From NCBI RefSeq assembly GCF_014268745.2, contig NZ_JABWRB020000001.1:2728001-2792000 (forward strand): 64,000 nucleotides of DNA, in the 5' to 3' direction. The first letter of the stretch is position 1, and each line of letters opens with the position of its first letter. Positions 1 through 9,159 of this stretch are shown piece by piece. The stretch comes from Pseudomonas zanjanensis (GTDB lineage: Bacteria; Pseudomonadota; Gammaproteobacteria; Pseudomonadales; Pseudomonadaceae). The notes beneath the pieces were generated by a model. It saw only the letters and a program-made list of their open reading frames with translations. It was not told the DNA's origin and ran no database searches. A program made the position numbers and the translations under genes.

Positions 1-2
1 TG

Positions 3-1601
3 GTGGCGACCCTCACGGGTCTGACCTGCGGCCTCGCGGCAGCCGGCCTGATCGCCAACATCAACCACAGCCTGGAGATGTTCGATACGCTGCGCCCGGT
101 GGATGGCCTGTTCTTCGCCGGCCTGGTGGTGTTGGTCGCGGTGTCGCGGATCATCTCCGACATCAGCCTGCTGCGCCTGGGCCAGGCGGCGGTCAACGAC
201 ATGCGCCTGCACCTGAGCGCCAAGCTGATCGACACGCCCTACGCGCAATTGCAGCGCCTGGGCAAGCATCGCCTGCTGGCGATGCTCACCGACGATACGC
301 AAACCATCAGCCAGGCCGTGGAGTTGGTGCCGATCCTGTTGGTCAACGTCGGAATCATCGCCGCGTGCCTCGCCTACCTGGGCTGGCTCAGCATGCCGCT
401 GCTCGGCCTGACACTGCTGCTGATCGCCTTGGGCAGCCTGAGCTTTCACTGGCCGCAACGCCGGGCCCTGACCTCGATCTCCCGTGCTCGTGAGCTCAAG
501 GACCAATTGTTCAATCAATACCGCCTGCTCACCGATGGCAGCAAGGAACTGCAACTCAACCATCCGCGCCGGCAGCACTTCTTCACCCGCCTGCTGATAC
601 CCGTGAGCCAGCAATACCGCCGCGATTTTGTCCGGGGCATGAGCATCTATGCACTGGTCCTGAACTGGGGCAATGCCGTGTTCTACCTGCTGATCGGCGT
701 GGTGCTGTTCGCCGCGCCGCATTTCATCGACCTGGGCGTGAGCCTGGTCACCGGCTATATCCTGGCGATCCTCTACATGATCACGCCATTGTCGGAACTG
801 ATGCATGCCTTGCCGACCCTCGGCCGGGCCAGCGTGGCCCTGAACAAGATCCGCGCCCTGGAAGGCGAGATGCAAACCGCCGACGAGACCCTCGACACGA
901 TCTCGCCGACCCAGGTCCGCAGCCTGGTGTGCCGCCAGGTCACCCACACCTACTACCGCGAGCGCGAGGACGGGCACTTCACCCTGGGCCCCATCGACCT
1001 CACCCTCAATGCCGGCGAAGTGGTGTTCATCACCGGCGGCAACGGCAGCGGCAAGACCACCCTGGCCTTGTTGCTGACCGGGCTGTACCGACCGGAAAGC
1101 GGTGAGATCATGCTCGACGAGCAAGTGTCCTCGAGCAATGACAACCACCATTACCGGCAGCACTTCTCGGCGATCTTCACCGACTTCTGCCTGTTCGAGA
1201 ACCTGTTCGATGGCGACGATCCGCACTTGGTGAAACAGGCGCAGGACTACCTGGTCCACCTGCAACTGGACCATAAGGTGCAAATCGAGGAAGGCAAGCT
1301 GACCACGCTGGCGCTGTCCACCGGGCAACGCAAGCGCCTGGCGCTGCTCAGCGCCTATCTGGACGACCGCCCCTGCTATCTGTTCGACGAATGGGCCGCC
1401 GACCAGGACCCGGTGTTCAAGCACTTTTTCTACACCCGGATCCTGCCGGACCTGCGCGAGCGCGGCAAACTGCTGATCGTCATTTCCCATGACGACGCCT
1501 ACTTCGGCCTGGCCGACCGGTTGATCCGCATCGAACACGGTAAGCTCAGCGAAGTTGCCCCACAGTCTGATGCCGCGCCCTTGGCCGAAATGCTGTCTTG
1601 A
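3..1601 (+). CDS. Cyclic-peptide/siderophore export ABC transporter, PvdE-like (5' end cut by window)
   Basis: This is a fused permease-ATPase of the cyclic peptide export family (PvdE, SyrD), which moves non-ribosomal peptides such as siderophore precursors across the inner membrane. The visible 532 residues have several hydrophobic segments in about residues 1-280 and a nucleotide-binding domain after about 310, with Walker A GGNGSGKTT, signature LSTGQRKRL and Walker B CYLFDEWAADQDP; the last is typical of PvdE-type proteins. Family members are about 550 residues, so only a few N-terminal residues are probably missing; the gene runs off the left edge and the GTG at 3 need not be its start. 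It is followed by a strong terminator. A siderophore-type reductase gene lies just beyond, so the window probably opens at the end of a peptide-siderophore locus; that assignment is inference. Confidence 0.88.
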   Translation: MATLTGLTCGLAAAGLIANINHSLEMFDTLRPVDGLFFAGLVVLVAVSRIISDISLLRLGQAAVNDMRLHLSAKLIDTPYAQLQRLGKHRLLAMLTDDTQTISQAVELVPILLVNVGIIAACLAYLGWLSMPLLGLTLLLIALGSLSFHWPQRRALTSISRARELKDQLFNQYRLLTDGSKELQLNHPRRQHFFTRLLIPVSQQYRRDFVRGMSIYALVLNWGNAVFYLLIGVVLFAAPHFIDLGVSLVTGYILAILYMITPLSELMHALPTLGRASVALNKIRALEGEMQTADETLDTISPTQVRSLVCRQVTHTYYREREDGHFTLGPIDLTLNAGEVVFITGGNGSGKTTLALLLTGLYRPESGEIMLDEQVSSSNDNHHYRQHFSAIFTDFCLFENLFDGDDPHLVKQAQDYLVHLQLDHKVQIEEGKLTTLALSTGQRKRLALLSAYLDDRPCYLFDEWAADQDPVFKHFFYTRILPDLRERGKLLIVISHDDAYFGLADRLIRIEHGKLSEVAPQSDAAPLAEMLS

Positions 1602-1640
1602 GCAAACCCTGAACACTGTAGGTAATGCTGTTCACTCAGG

Positions 1641-1684
1641 AAAAACGGCGCTTGTTTCAGAAATGAAAAGCGCCGTTTTTTTTG
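1641..1684 (+). terminator. Rho-independent terminator of the exporter gene
   Basis: An inverted repeat, aaaacggcgctt paired with aagcgccgtttt, with a short loop, runs into a T tract. It lies 40 bases after the stop of the exporter gene. Confidence 0.85.
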
Positions 1685-1735
1685 AAAAATCTACGCGCCT
1701 TTTTCCAAACGGGCTTGGTGAGTCCGCGTTTCCCC

Positions 1736-2446
1736 TGTGGGAGCGGGCTTGCTCGCGAAAGCGGTGGGTCAGTTTGCGGTGATGTTGGATGTGCCGGCCT
1801 CATCGCGAGCAAGCCCGCTCCCACAGTGGTCCTGTGTCGGACATGAATTTTGTGTTCACCACAGATCCAGTGTGGGAGCGAGCCTGCTCGCGATAGCGGT
1901 GGGTCAGTTTGCATTGATGTTGGATGTGCCGGCCTCATCGCGAGCAAGCCCGCTCCCACAGTGGTCCTGTGTCGGACATGAAATTTGTGTTCACCACAGA
2001 TCCAGTGTGGGAGCGAGCCTGCTCGCGAAAGCGGTGGGTCAGTTTGCGGTGATGTTGGATGTGCCGGCCTCATCGCGAGCAAGCCCGCTCCCACAGTGGT
2101 CCTGTGTCGGACATGAATTTTGTGTTCACCACAGATCCAGTGTGGGAGCGAGCCTGCTCGCGATAGCGGTGGGTCAGTTTGCATTGATGTTGGATGTGCC
2201 GGCCTCATCGCGAGCAAGCCCGCTCCCACAGTGGTCCTGTGTCGGACATGAAATTTGTGTTCACCACAGATCCAGTGTGGGAGCGAGCCTGCTCGCGAAA
2301 GCGGTGGGTCAGTTTGCGGTGATGTTGGATGTGCCGGCCTCATCGCGAGCAAGCCCGCTCCCACAGTGGTCCTGTGTCGGACATGAATTTTGTGTTCACC
2401 ACAGATCCAGTGTGGGAGCGAGCCTGCTCGCGAAAGCGGTGGCTCA
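1736..2446. repeat. Tandem array of 135-bp REPIN units (5 full units plus a partial sixth)
   Basis: Units start at 1736, 1871, 2006, 2141, 2276 and 2411, exactly 135 bases apart. Each contains a forward REP (gtgggagcgagcctgctcgc or a close variant) and, about 50 bases on, an inverted REP (gcgagcaagcccgctcccac), so every unit is a complete REPIN plus a spacer. Two variants alternate A-B-A-B-A; B differs from A at four bases. Units 2 and 4 are identical, as are units 3 and 5, which points to recent amplification of a 270-base dimer. Long open frames across the array on both strands are products of the repeat and not genes. Confidence 0.95.
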
Positions 2447-2501
2447 GCCACATGGAATGCCGGCAAGTACCCCGAAGGCTGTTCAAAACCTGCGCTCATT
2501 C

Positions 2502-3185
2502 CTACTCATAGATGTAATGCAGGTAGCTCACCTGCTCCGCCACCGGCAGGCGGTGCAGCTTGGGGCAGGATTCGCAGAGCACGGGCGGCTGGCCTTCGAC
2601 CGGCTCGTGCAGTTGGTAATGCAGGCAGCAATGCCGGCGCAAGGGCAAGCTGGGGCAAATCTGCGGCGCCGGTGACTCGACCATGCGTTGCAGGCCGCGC
2701 AGCTTCAAGCGGCCATTGTTCACCGTGACGGGCTCCAGCCACTGGTGCGCCTCGGCGAAACCATCCCTGGACAGCTCCGGGTCCATCCTGGCGAAGGCGC
2801 CGTCCCAGATGGCGACGAAGTTGCCCCACAATATTTTCGGGGCCAGGCCACCGGCGGCGGCCAATGTGCCGAACAGTGGCGCCAGGTGCTCATGGACCAA
2901 CCGCGACCAGTAAGCCGCCCGGTCATCCGCGGCCAAGTCCGACACCCCGGCAGCCAGGCCCAGCGCCGCCGGTTGGCCGTCGTCGTGCCACAGCAGCGCG
3001 TCCTCGCCCCAGAACTCGATGGCGCAGTGACGCGTCAGCACACAGGCCAGGGTGGCGGGCAAGACAATGCTCATGTAGTTCATCGACCACTGCGACACCA
3101 CGGCGGCACGGTTCACCCCCGGGTAACGCAGGGCGAATCGAGTCAGCAAGGGTTGCAGCACGGCAGGATCGGCAAGCTGGCTCAA
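2502..3185 (-). CDS. FhuF-like siderophore-iron reductase
   Basis: The protein has 227 residues from a TTG start and resembles FhuF-type ferric-siderophore reductases, which release iron from imported siderophores in the cytoplasm by reducing it with a 2Fe-2S centre. The diagnostic part is the C-terminus: an adjacent cysteine pair in RRHCCLHYQ, then CESCP sixteen residues later, the FhuF cysteine arrangement with a longer gap than in E. coli FhuF. The start is unsettled. No ATG lies in frame, yet the frame stays open upstream to about 3315 and reads like protein (EFPEWLNQAWPPIQ), so the true N-terminus may lie further up and use a rare start codon. The gene is convergent with the exporter, across the REPIN array. 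Confidence 0.8.
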   Translation of the reverse strand: MSQLADPAVLQPLLTRFALRYPGVNRAAVVSQWSMNYMSIVLPATLACVLTRHCAIEFWGEDALLWHDDGQPAALGLAAGVSDLAADDRAAYWSRLVHEHLAPLFGTLAAAGGLAPKILWGNFVAIWDGAFARMDPELSRDGFAEAHQWLEPVTVNNGRLKLRGLQRMVESPAPQICPSLPLRRHCCLHYQLHEPVEGQPPVLCESCPKLHRLPVAEQVSYLHYIYE

Positions 3186-3300
3186 CGCGACGGAAGGCTG
3201 CTCGCCAGGTGCCTGCCGGATGACCCGCTGTATCGGCGGCCAGGCCTGGTTAAGCCATTCTGGAAATTCGATAACGGGGCTCCCGTGGCTTTCCCTAATT

Positions 3301-3319
3301 AATGCAAACGATTAGCATT
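3301..3319. promoter_or_regulatory. Possible Fur-type dyad between divergent iron genes
   Basis: A 19-base imperfect dyad, aatgc-N9-gcatt, sits in the space between the divergent reductase and ABC genes, where a Fur box would be expected. Its match to the classical Fur consensus is weak, so position is the main argument. Confidence 0.25.
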
Positions 3320-3384
3320 GGCTGATCCTATCCTCCCTCCCCTGCAAACTCAACGTCGTTAGCGACCAGGCTCATCAAGACTCC

Positions 3385-5088
3385 ATGCACACACTCCGCA
3401 ACTTCTGGCGTCTCGCGCGGCCTTTCTGGGCTTCCGAGGAAAAGTACCCGGCCCTGTGGCTACTGTTGGCCACCGTGCTGATGACCCTGTGCCTGGTCGG
3501 TGTCAACATCCTCACCAACTTCTGGAACCTGCATTTCTATAACGCCTTGCAAGCCTTGGATTACCACGGCTTCCTGATCGGCAGCCTGCAATTCATCCTG
3601 CTGCAGATCGGCACGGCGGCCTTTACCGTGGGTGCGTTTCACTTTCAGCAAAAACTGACCATCCGCTGGCGGCGCTGGGCGACCCGCAACATGCTCGATC
3701 AGTGGCTGGGCAACCAGCGCTACCATAAGCTGAAATTGACCGAAACCGATGTCGACAACCCCGACCAGCGGATCGCCGAAGACATTGACCTGTTCATCGT
3801 CAAGTCACTCAAGTTGAGCCTGGGCCTGTTGACGTCGGTGGTGTCGCTGTTTTCCTTCCTGCATATCCTCTGGCAAGCCTCCAGCCTCGTCAGCGTGCCA
3901 TTCAACGATCAGTCGTTCGTCATTCCGGGACTGCTGGTGTGGATCGCCCTGGTGTATGCGTTCCTGGGCACCGGCCTGGCCTTTTGGCTGGGCCGCGCCC
4001 TGCCCAGCCTCAATTTCATGCAACAGCGGCGTGAGGCGGACTTTCGTTTCTCGCTCATCCGCCTGCGGGAGAACGCTGACTCGGTGGCGCAATACCGCGG
4101 CGAAGTCGTGGAGAACGAACGCTTCAACCGTCGCCTGGACGCGGCGCTGGAAAACTTCTGGGCGCTGGTGAAGAAACAGAAGCTGATCATGGGCTACTCG
4201 ACCTTCTATTTGCGCAGCGCGACGGTCATCCCGATGTTCATCATGGCGCCACAGTTCTTTGCCGGCGCCTTTCCCCTCGGCCGCCTGACGCAGATAAGCG
4301 CGGCCTTCGGCGAAGTGCACGCGGCCATCGCCTACCTGGTGAGCGTGTTCCCGGAACTGTCGGAATGGAAATCGGTGATCGACCGCTTGGTCGGCTTCCA
4401 GGAGCGCCTGGATAACGTCGAGGTCAAGTCCCAGGTCAGGCACGAACAGCAGGCCAGCGGTCTTGATATCAAGGACCTGGACATCTGGCTGCCCAATGGC
4501 CGGCCGTTGTTCAAAGGTTTCAACCTGTCACTCAAACCCGGCGACAGCCTGATGATCAGCGCGCCGTCCGGCTACGGCAAATCGACGCTGATCCGCACGA
4601 TCACCGGGCTGTGGCATCACGCTCGCGGCTCGAGTAGCTATGACCGCGAGCGCGCCCTGACCCTGTCGCAAAAACCCTACTTGCCGCTGGGCAGCCTGCG
4701 CGAAGCGCTCTGGTACCCCAACCCGCCCCGTCGCGACGAGGATGCCGCGCTACGCCAGGTCATGGAGCAAGTCGGCCTGCAAGACCTGGCCGATCAATTG
4801 GAAGAGGAGCGGGACTGGGCACAGACCCTCAGCATCGGCGAACAGCAACGCTGCGCGTTCGTCAGGGCCCTGCTGGCCCGGCCCACGGTGCTGTTCCTCG
4901 ACGAAAGCAGTTCGGCGCTGGACGCGGCAAACGAAGCGCGTTGCTATCAGCTGCTCAGGCAGACACTGCCGGACACGATCTTGATCAGCGTCGGGCACAG
5001 CGCTTCCCTGGAGCACTTCCATTGGCACGTCCTGGAGCTGAAGGACGAGGCGCAGTGGGTGCATCGCAAGGTCAAGCAAGCGGTGTGA
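3385..5088 (+). CDS. ABC transporter permease/ATPase, SbmA-BacA/YddA type
   Basis: This 567-residue half-transporter belongs to the ABC_membrane_2 group (YddA, BacA/SbmA-related). An N-terminal membrane domain (about residues 15-330, several hydrophobic helices) is joined to an ATPase domain with Walker A SAPSGYGKST, signature LSIGEQQRC and Walker B TVLFLDESSSALD. Related proteins handle peptides or cobalamin-like compounds; several siderophore clusters include one, and the divergent FhuF-like gene 200 bases upstream suggests a role in siderophore movement here. The substrate cannot be read from the sequence. The ATG at 3385 begins MHTLRNFWRLARPFW, the usual N-terminus for the family. Confidence 0.85.
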   Translation: MHTLRNFWRLARPFWASEEKYPALWLLLATVLMTLCLVGVNILTNFWNLHFYNALQALDYHGFLIGSLQFILLQIGTAAFTVGAFHFQQKLTIRWRRWATRNMLDQWLGNQRYHKLKLTETDVDNPDQRIAEDIDLFIVKSLKLSLGLLTSVVSLFSFLHILWQASSLVSVPFNDQSFVIPGLLVWIALVYAFLGTGLAFWLGRALPSLNFMQQRREADFRFSLIRLRENADSVAQYRGEVVENERFNRRLDAALENFWALVKKQKLIMGYSTFYLRSATVIPMFIMAPQFFAGAFPLGRLTQISAAFGEVHAAIAYLVSVFPELSEWKSVIDRLVGFQERLDNVEVKSQVRHEQQASGLDIKDLDIWLPNGRPLFKGFNLSLKPGDSLMISAPSGYGKSTLIRTITGLWHHARGSSSYDRERALTLSQKPYLPLGSLREALWYPNPPRRDEDAALRQVMEQVGLQDLADQLEEERDWAQTLSIGEQQRCAFVRALLARPTVLFLDESSSALDAANEARCYQLLRQTLPDTILISVGHSASLEHFHWHVLELKDEAQWVHRKVKQAV

Positions 5089-5133
5089 ACCCGCATCCTG
5101 TGCCTATGAAATAGAGCATGGGAAAGATAGATC

Positions 5134-5267
5134 TGTGGCGAGGGAGCTTGCTCCCGCTCGGCTGCGCAGCAGTCGCAAAAGCGGTGTCTGCGGTGTGCCT
5201 GGCGAAACGGTGTGGCTGATTTGGGGCCGCTGCGCGGCCCAGCGGGAGCAAGCTCCCTCGCCACAGG
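5134..5267. repeat. REPIN-like inverted pair, GAGGGAGCTTGCTCCC family
   Basis: A forward copy of gtggcgagggagcttgctcc at 5136 and its inverse ending near 5265 enclose about 80 bases that themselves hold a gctgcgcagc / gctgcgcggc pair. The same unit recurs at 13855, 19970 and 37553. Confidence 0.9.
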
Positions 5268-5375
5268 ATGCACTTGGGCCACAGGGTTCAATTCACAATG
5301 TGCCCTCTTCCCGCGCAATCAGATCCCTGAAAAAGCGCAAATGACCTGCCCGACACTCCATCCCTCTTCGCATAA

Positions 5376-5403
5376 TTGGCATGCAGAGTTTGTGGTCTAT
5401 AGT
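5376..5403 (+). promoter_or_regulatory. Candidate promoter shared with the GGDEF-EAL paralogue
   Basis: TTGGCA, a 16-base spacer, then TATAGT. The 15-mer TTTGTGGTCTATAGT at 5389-5403 occurs exactly on the other strand at 11592-11606, upstream of the paralogous sensor gene, so both genes probably inherited the same promoter. Confidence 0.55.
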
Positions 5404-5512
5404 CAGACACATCCAGGCTCTTTCGCTCGGGCCTTCAGGAGCAACACCCCTTCGAGCCGTAACCGTGTCGGATGCTCACCAGCCTTCGGTCGGACAATGC
5501 AGGGAGCAAGCC

Positions 5513-7375
5513 ATGCCGATCCAGCGGCCCGAGACACTGAGGTTGGCCCCTGGCACCGCTCATTGTGCAGAAGCCGATGGCGGTACCGAAGCCAGCACGC
5601 TTCGGCGTTTCTTCGACCAGGCCAAGGAAGCCTACATCCTGTTCCCGCTGCTGGCCGCCCTGCTGTTGCTGATTGTCTGGAGCGCCACCCTCTACCTGAT
5701 CAAGGTTGAACATCTTCGCGCGCAGCAGAGCGCCGCGACGGCCAGCCTGGAGATGGGTGCTACCTACGAAGCGCAAATGTTGCGCGCCATCCATGAAATC
5801 GATCAGACCCTCAAGCTGGTCAAATACACCTTTGAGACCGAGGACGAGCCCAATCCCCTGCGCCGCCTCCAGGAACGGGCCTTGTTGCCGCCGGCCTTGG
5901 TGTTCGATGTCAGTGTGGTCAATCCGGACGGCCGGTTCGTGGCGAGCACGCGGGTCAACGACCGGGAAAACATCGCTGACCCGGATGAACAGCAAACGCT
6001 GCGGCACAGCGATTCGTTGTCCATCAGCCATCCATGGAAAAGCCCAATCACTGGCGAATGGCGCTTGCGCTTCAGCCGGCGACTCGATGCCGCGGATGGC
6101 AGGCTTTCCGGGATCGCCAGGGTCGAAGTGGATGCTGCCTATTTCGTCAGCAGCTACGACGCCTCGAAACTCGGCGACCAGGGTGCGCTCGGGCTGCTGG
6201 GCACGGACGGCATCTTTCGCGTACGGCGCACCGGGGAAACGCTATCGGCCGGCGATGCGGTCAATTACACGGCGGTGGTGCCGGACGCTGAAAACACCGA
6301 GGCGAAGCTCTCGATCAACGGTTGGGACGGCGTGCGGCGCTACACCAGTGCCCGCCAGCTCTACGATTTTCCGCTGGCGGTGATCGTCGGGTTGTCCGAG
6401 GAAGAACAACTGGCCGCGGTGAACCAGCAAGCGCGTACCTATCTGTGGCGTGCCACGGGCGGCAGCCTGGTGCTGGTATTGCTGGTGGGCCTGCTCGCCC
6501 GGATGAGCTGGCAGCTGGCGCAAAGCCGCTTGCGCGCCGCCGAAGCCCAGGTCCAACTGGCCGCGGCCGCACGCCAGGCCGGCATGGCCGAAATCGCCAC
6601 CAATGTGCTGCATAACGTCGGCAACGTGCTTAACAGCGTGAATATCTCCGCCGACCTGGTCACCCGCAAACTGCGCACCAGCAAGGCCTTGGGGCTTGGC
6701 AAGGCGGTGCAAATGATGAACGAGCACGCTGAAGACCTCGGCGATTTCATCTCCCACGACGACAAAGGCAAGCTGTTGCCCGGCTACCTGAACCAGTTGG
6801 TGGACGCACTGGCGATCGAGCAACAGAGCATGACCGAAGAACTCGGCCAACTGAGCAAAAGCGTCGACCACATCAAGGAAATCGTCGCCGCCCAGCAATC
6901 CTATGCAGGTCCATCCAGCCTCGCCGAAACCGTGCAGGTCAAGGAACTGATCGAGGATGCCCTGCGCATGAACGCCGGCATCATCGCGGCGCATCGGATC
7001 ACCGTGGTGAGAAACCTGGCCGATACGCCCTTGCTGCAACTGGACAAGCACCGGGTGCTGCTGATCCTGATCAACCTGATAAAAAACGCCAGCAGGGCGA
7101 TGGGTGACCGGTTGGAGCCGGCCCCTCAAATCATCCTTCAGAGCGAGATTCCCCAAGACGACACCCTGGTCATCAAAGTCATCGACAACGGCGAAGGCAT
7201 CGTGCCCGAGAATCTGACGCGGATCTTTGCCCACGGCTTTACCACACGCAAGGATGGCCATGGCTTTGGCCTGCACAGTTGCGTCCTGGCGGCCATGGAG
7301 ATGGGCGGTTCGCTGGAGGCCCATAGCGATGGGCCGGGAACAGGGGCGACCTTTACGCTCAAATTGGCCATCTAG
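5513..7375 (+). CDS. Membrane sensor histidine kinase with periplasmic Cache-like input domain
   Basis: The gene encodes a 620-residue inner-membrane kinase. An N-terminal helix (about residues 40-60), a periplasmic region of about 270 residues that looks like a double-Cache sensor, and a second helix near 320-340 lead to the kinase core. The H-box is unusual (NVLHNVGNVLNS, His367) and is followed by an HATPase domain with DNGEGI and HGFGLHS. Start 5513 is preferred because agggagcaagcc precedes it and the same context precedes the GGDEF-EAL paralogue at 11532. The first 340 or so residues closely match that paralogue, so the two proteins should sense the same signal. It lies upstream of the porin and binding-protein genes on the same strand. 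No dedicated response regulator is adjacent. Confidence 0.87.
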   Translation: MPIQRPETLRLAPGTAHCAEADGGTEASTLRRFFDQAKEAYILFPLLAALLLLIVWSATLYLIKVEHLRAQQSAATASLEMGATYEAQMLRAIHEIDQTLKLVKYTFETEDEPNPLRRLQERALLPPALVFDVSVVNPDGRFVASTRVNDRENIADPDEQQTLRHSDSLSISHPWKSPITGEWRLRFSRRLDAADGRLSGIARVEVDAAYFVSSYDASKLGDQGALGLLGTDGIFRVRRTGETLSAGDAVNYTAVVPDAENTEAKLSINGWDGVRRYTSARQLYDFPLAVIVGLSEEEQLAAVNQQARTYLWRATGGSLVLVLLVGLLARMSWQLAQSRLRAAEAQVQLAAAARQAGMAEIATNVLHNVGNVLNSVNISADLVTRKLRTSKALGLGKAVQMMNEHAEDLGDFISHDDKGKLLPGYLNQLVDALAIEQQSMTEELGQLSKSVDHIKEIVAAQQSYAGPSSLAETVQVKELIEDALRMNAGIIAAHRITVVRNLADTPLLQLDKHRVLLILINLIKNASRAMGDRLEPAPQIILQSEIPQDDTLVIKVIDNGEGIVPENLTRIFAHGFTTRKDGHGFGLHSCVLAAMEMGGSLEAHSDGPGTGATFTLKLAI

Positions 7376-7466
7376 ACTAGGCTTCGGTGGGTAATGGCGC
7401 GCAGTTTCAGCCGACGTACAAGGAACAGACGAATGGCGATCCACGCAACGAGGTCACCTTGAGCCC

Positions 7467-8699
7467 ATGGTGAAAAGACCCAATACCTTGGCCTTGGTCG
7501 TCGTGACGCTGTATGCCGGCGGCGCCAGTGCCGACGCTACCGAGATGTTCTCGCTGAGCAGTTTCGGCACGGTGGGGATCGTCCATTCCAGCGAGAAAAA
7601 AGCCGACTTCACGTCCAGCATCTTCAAGCCCAACGGCGCCGGGCATTCGCGCAACTGGAGCGCCGATGTCGACAGCCTGATAGGCGCCCAACTGACCGCC
7701 ACCTTCACCCCGCAGCTTTCGGCCGTGGTGCAGGTCATTTCCGAGCAGCGCTACGACAACAGCTACCGGCCCTTCGTCGAGTGGGCCAACATCAAGTACC
7801 AATTCACGCCGGATTTCAACGCACGCATTGGCCGTACTGTGTTGCCGACCTTCCTGGTGTCCGACACCCGTAAAGTGGGCTATACCCTGCCCTGGGTACG
7901 CGCGCCCATGGAGGTCTACAGCCTGATGCCGATCTCCAGCAGCGACGGCATCGATGGCAGCTACCGGTTTCATGTCGATGCGATCATCAATACCGTGCAG
8001 GCTCACTACGGCCAGACCGACAGCCGGCAGCCCGACGGGGCCGGCAAGGCACTGACGAGAAACTTCTGGGGAATCACCAATACCACCGAGTTCGACGTGC
8101 TCACCACGCGCATCACCTACATGAAAGCCGACCTGACCCTGGAGCAGTTCAATTCACTCTTCGATACGTTCAGGGCGTTCGGTCCAGAAGGCATCGCCAT
8201 CGCCGATCGCTACGACTCCGATGACACCCCCGTCGAATTTCTCGGCGTGGGCGCCAGCTACGATCCGGGCGACTGGTTCGTCATGAGTGAATGGGGGCGT
8301 CTCGATAGCCGCTCCGGCCTGGGCCGCACCAGTGCCTGGTACATCAGCGGCGGGTACCGCATCGAAGCGTTCACGCCTTACGTCACCTACGCACGCTCCC
8401 GGACCGAAACCGAAGTTTCCAGCCCGGGCCTGACGATAGCGGCGTTGCCACCCGCCTTGGCGGGCACGGCCGCCGAGCTCAACGGTGCGCTCAACAGCGT
8501 CCTGGGCTCGAACGCAGGCCAGCAGACCCTTTCCCTGGGCGTGCGCTGGGATTTCACCAGGAACATGGATGCCAAAGTGCAATTCGATCACACGCGTTTC
8601 AAGGGCAACTCGGTCGGTCCGTTGATCAATCCCCAACCGGACTTCACGTCGGGGGGCTCGCTCAACGTCATCAGCCTGGCTGTGGATTTTGTCTTCTGA
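7467..8699 (+). CDS. Outer-membrane porin-like protein
   Basis: The protein has 410 residues with a clear signal peptide (positive start, hydrophobic core, cleavage after GGASA near residue 22). The mature part is rich in alternating beta-strand patterns and ends in VDFVF, a terminal aromatic typical of outer-membrane barrels. It is related in appearance to porins found beside small PstS-like binding proteins and Cache sensors; the transported substrate is unknown. Its stop TGA overlaps the ATG of the next gene (TGATG), so the two are translationally coupled. It lies between two sensor genes that share an input domain, which suggests that porin, binding protein and sensors form one sensing unit (inference). 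Confidence 0.75.
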   Translation: MVKRPNTLALVVVTLYAGGASADATEMFSLSSFGTVGIVHSSEKKADFTSSIFKPNGAGHSRNWSADVDSLIGAQLTATFTPQLSAVVQVISEQRYDNSYRPFVEWANIKYQFTPDFNARIGRTVLPTFLVSDTRKVGYTLPWVRAPMEVYSLMPISSSDGIDGSYRFHVDAIINTVQAHYGQTDSRQPDGAGKALTRNFWGITNTTEFDVLTTRITYMKADLTLEQFNSLFDTFRAFGPEGIAIADRYDSDDTPVEFLGVGASYDPGDWFVMSEWGRLDSRSGLGRTSAWYISGGYRIEAFTPYVTYARSRTETEVSSPGLTIAALPPALAGTAAELNGALNSVLGSNAGQQTLSLGVRWDFTRNMDAKVQFDHTRFKGNSVGPLINPQPDFTSGGSLNVISLAVDFVF

Positions 8700-9148
8700 T
8701 GGAGCAGGCCATGTGGGTTGTGAGATTCATCGGATTCGCTGTGGCGGGACTCGCCCTGGGCGCCGCCAGCGCTGCCGTCAAGGCCGACGTGGTGGTGGTC
8801 GTCGCCACGTCCAGCCCGGTGAAGACACTCGCGCGCAATCAGGTGGCGGATATTTTCCTGGGCAAGGCCAGTCGTTTTCCCGGTGGCGGCCAGGCGATTC
8901 CCATTGACCAGACAGAAGACTCCCCGACCCGCGATGAGTTCTACACAACGATAACCAGCAAGTCCGCAGCCCAGCTCAAGGCGCACTGGTCAAAAATCAT
9001 CTTCACCGGCAGGGGCCAGCCGCCACTGGCGGTTTCAAGCGGCACGGAAGTCAAGAAACGTATTGCCGAGAACCCCGACACCATCGGCTATATCGACGCG
9101 CGGGAGCTGGATGACAGCGTCCGGGCACTGCCGCTCGAGCCGCAATGA
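8699..9148 (+). CDS. Small PstS-like periplasmic substrate-binding protein
   Basis: The protein has 149 residues (145 if the ATG at 8711 is used) with a signal peptide ending near AAVKA. The mature sequence (VVVVVATSSPVKTLARNQVA...IFLGKASRFPGG) resembles the short phosphate-ABC-type binding proteins, about half the length of full PstS, that are often encoded alone beside a porin and a sensor. No ABC permease or ATPase gene is nearby, so a direct transport role is unlikely; presenting a ligand to the neighbouring Cache sensors is a plausible alternative (inference). It overlaps the porin stop and converges with the GGDEF-EAL gene 11 bases away. Confidence 0.75.
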   Translation: MEQAMWVVRFIGFAVAGLALGAASAAVKADVVVVVATSSPVKTLARNQVADIFLGKASRFPGGGQAIPIDQTEDSPTRDEFYTTITSKSAAQLKAHWSKIIFTGRGQPPLAVSSGTEVKKRIAENPDTIGYIDARELDDSVRALPLEPQ

Positions 9149-9159
9149 ATGGCGAGCCC

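Noticed and set aside
1736..2446. CRISPR array
   Set aside because: Units are 135 bases and contiguous, with no unique spacers and no cas genes; each unit is a REPIN.
1657..2675. Long open frames on both strands across the 135-base repeats, looking like repeat proteins
   Set aside because: They follow the 135-base period (45 codons exactly, so no stop arises), lack ribosome sites and similarity, and include REP arms; the DNA repeat explains them.
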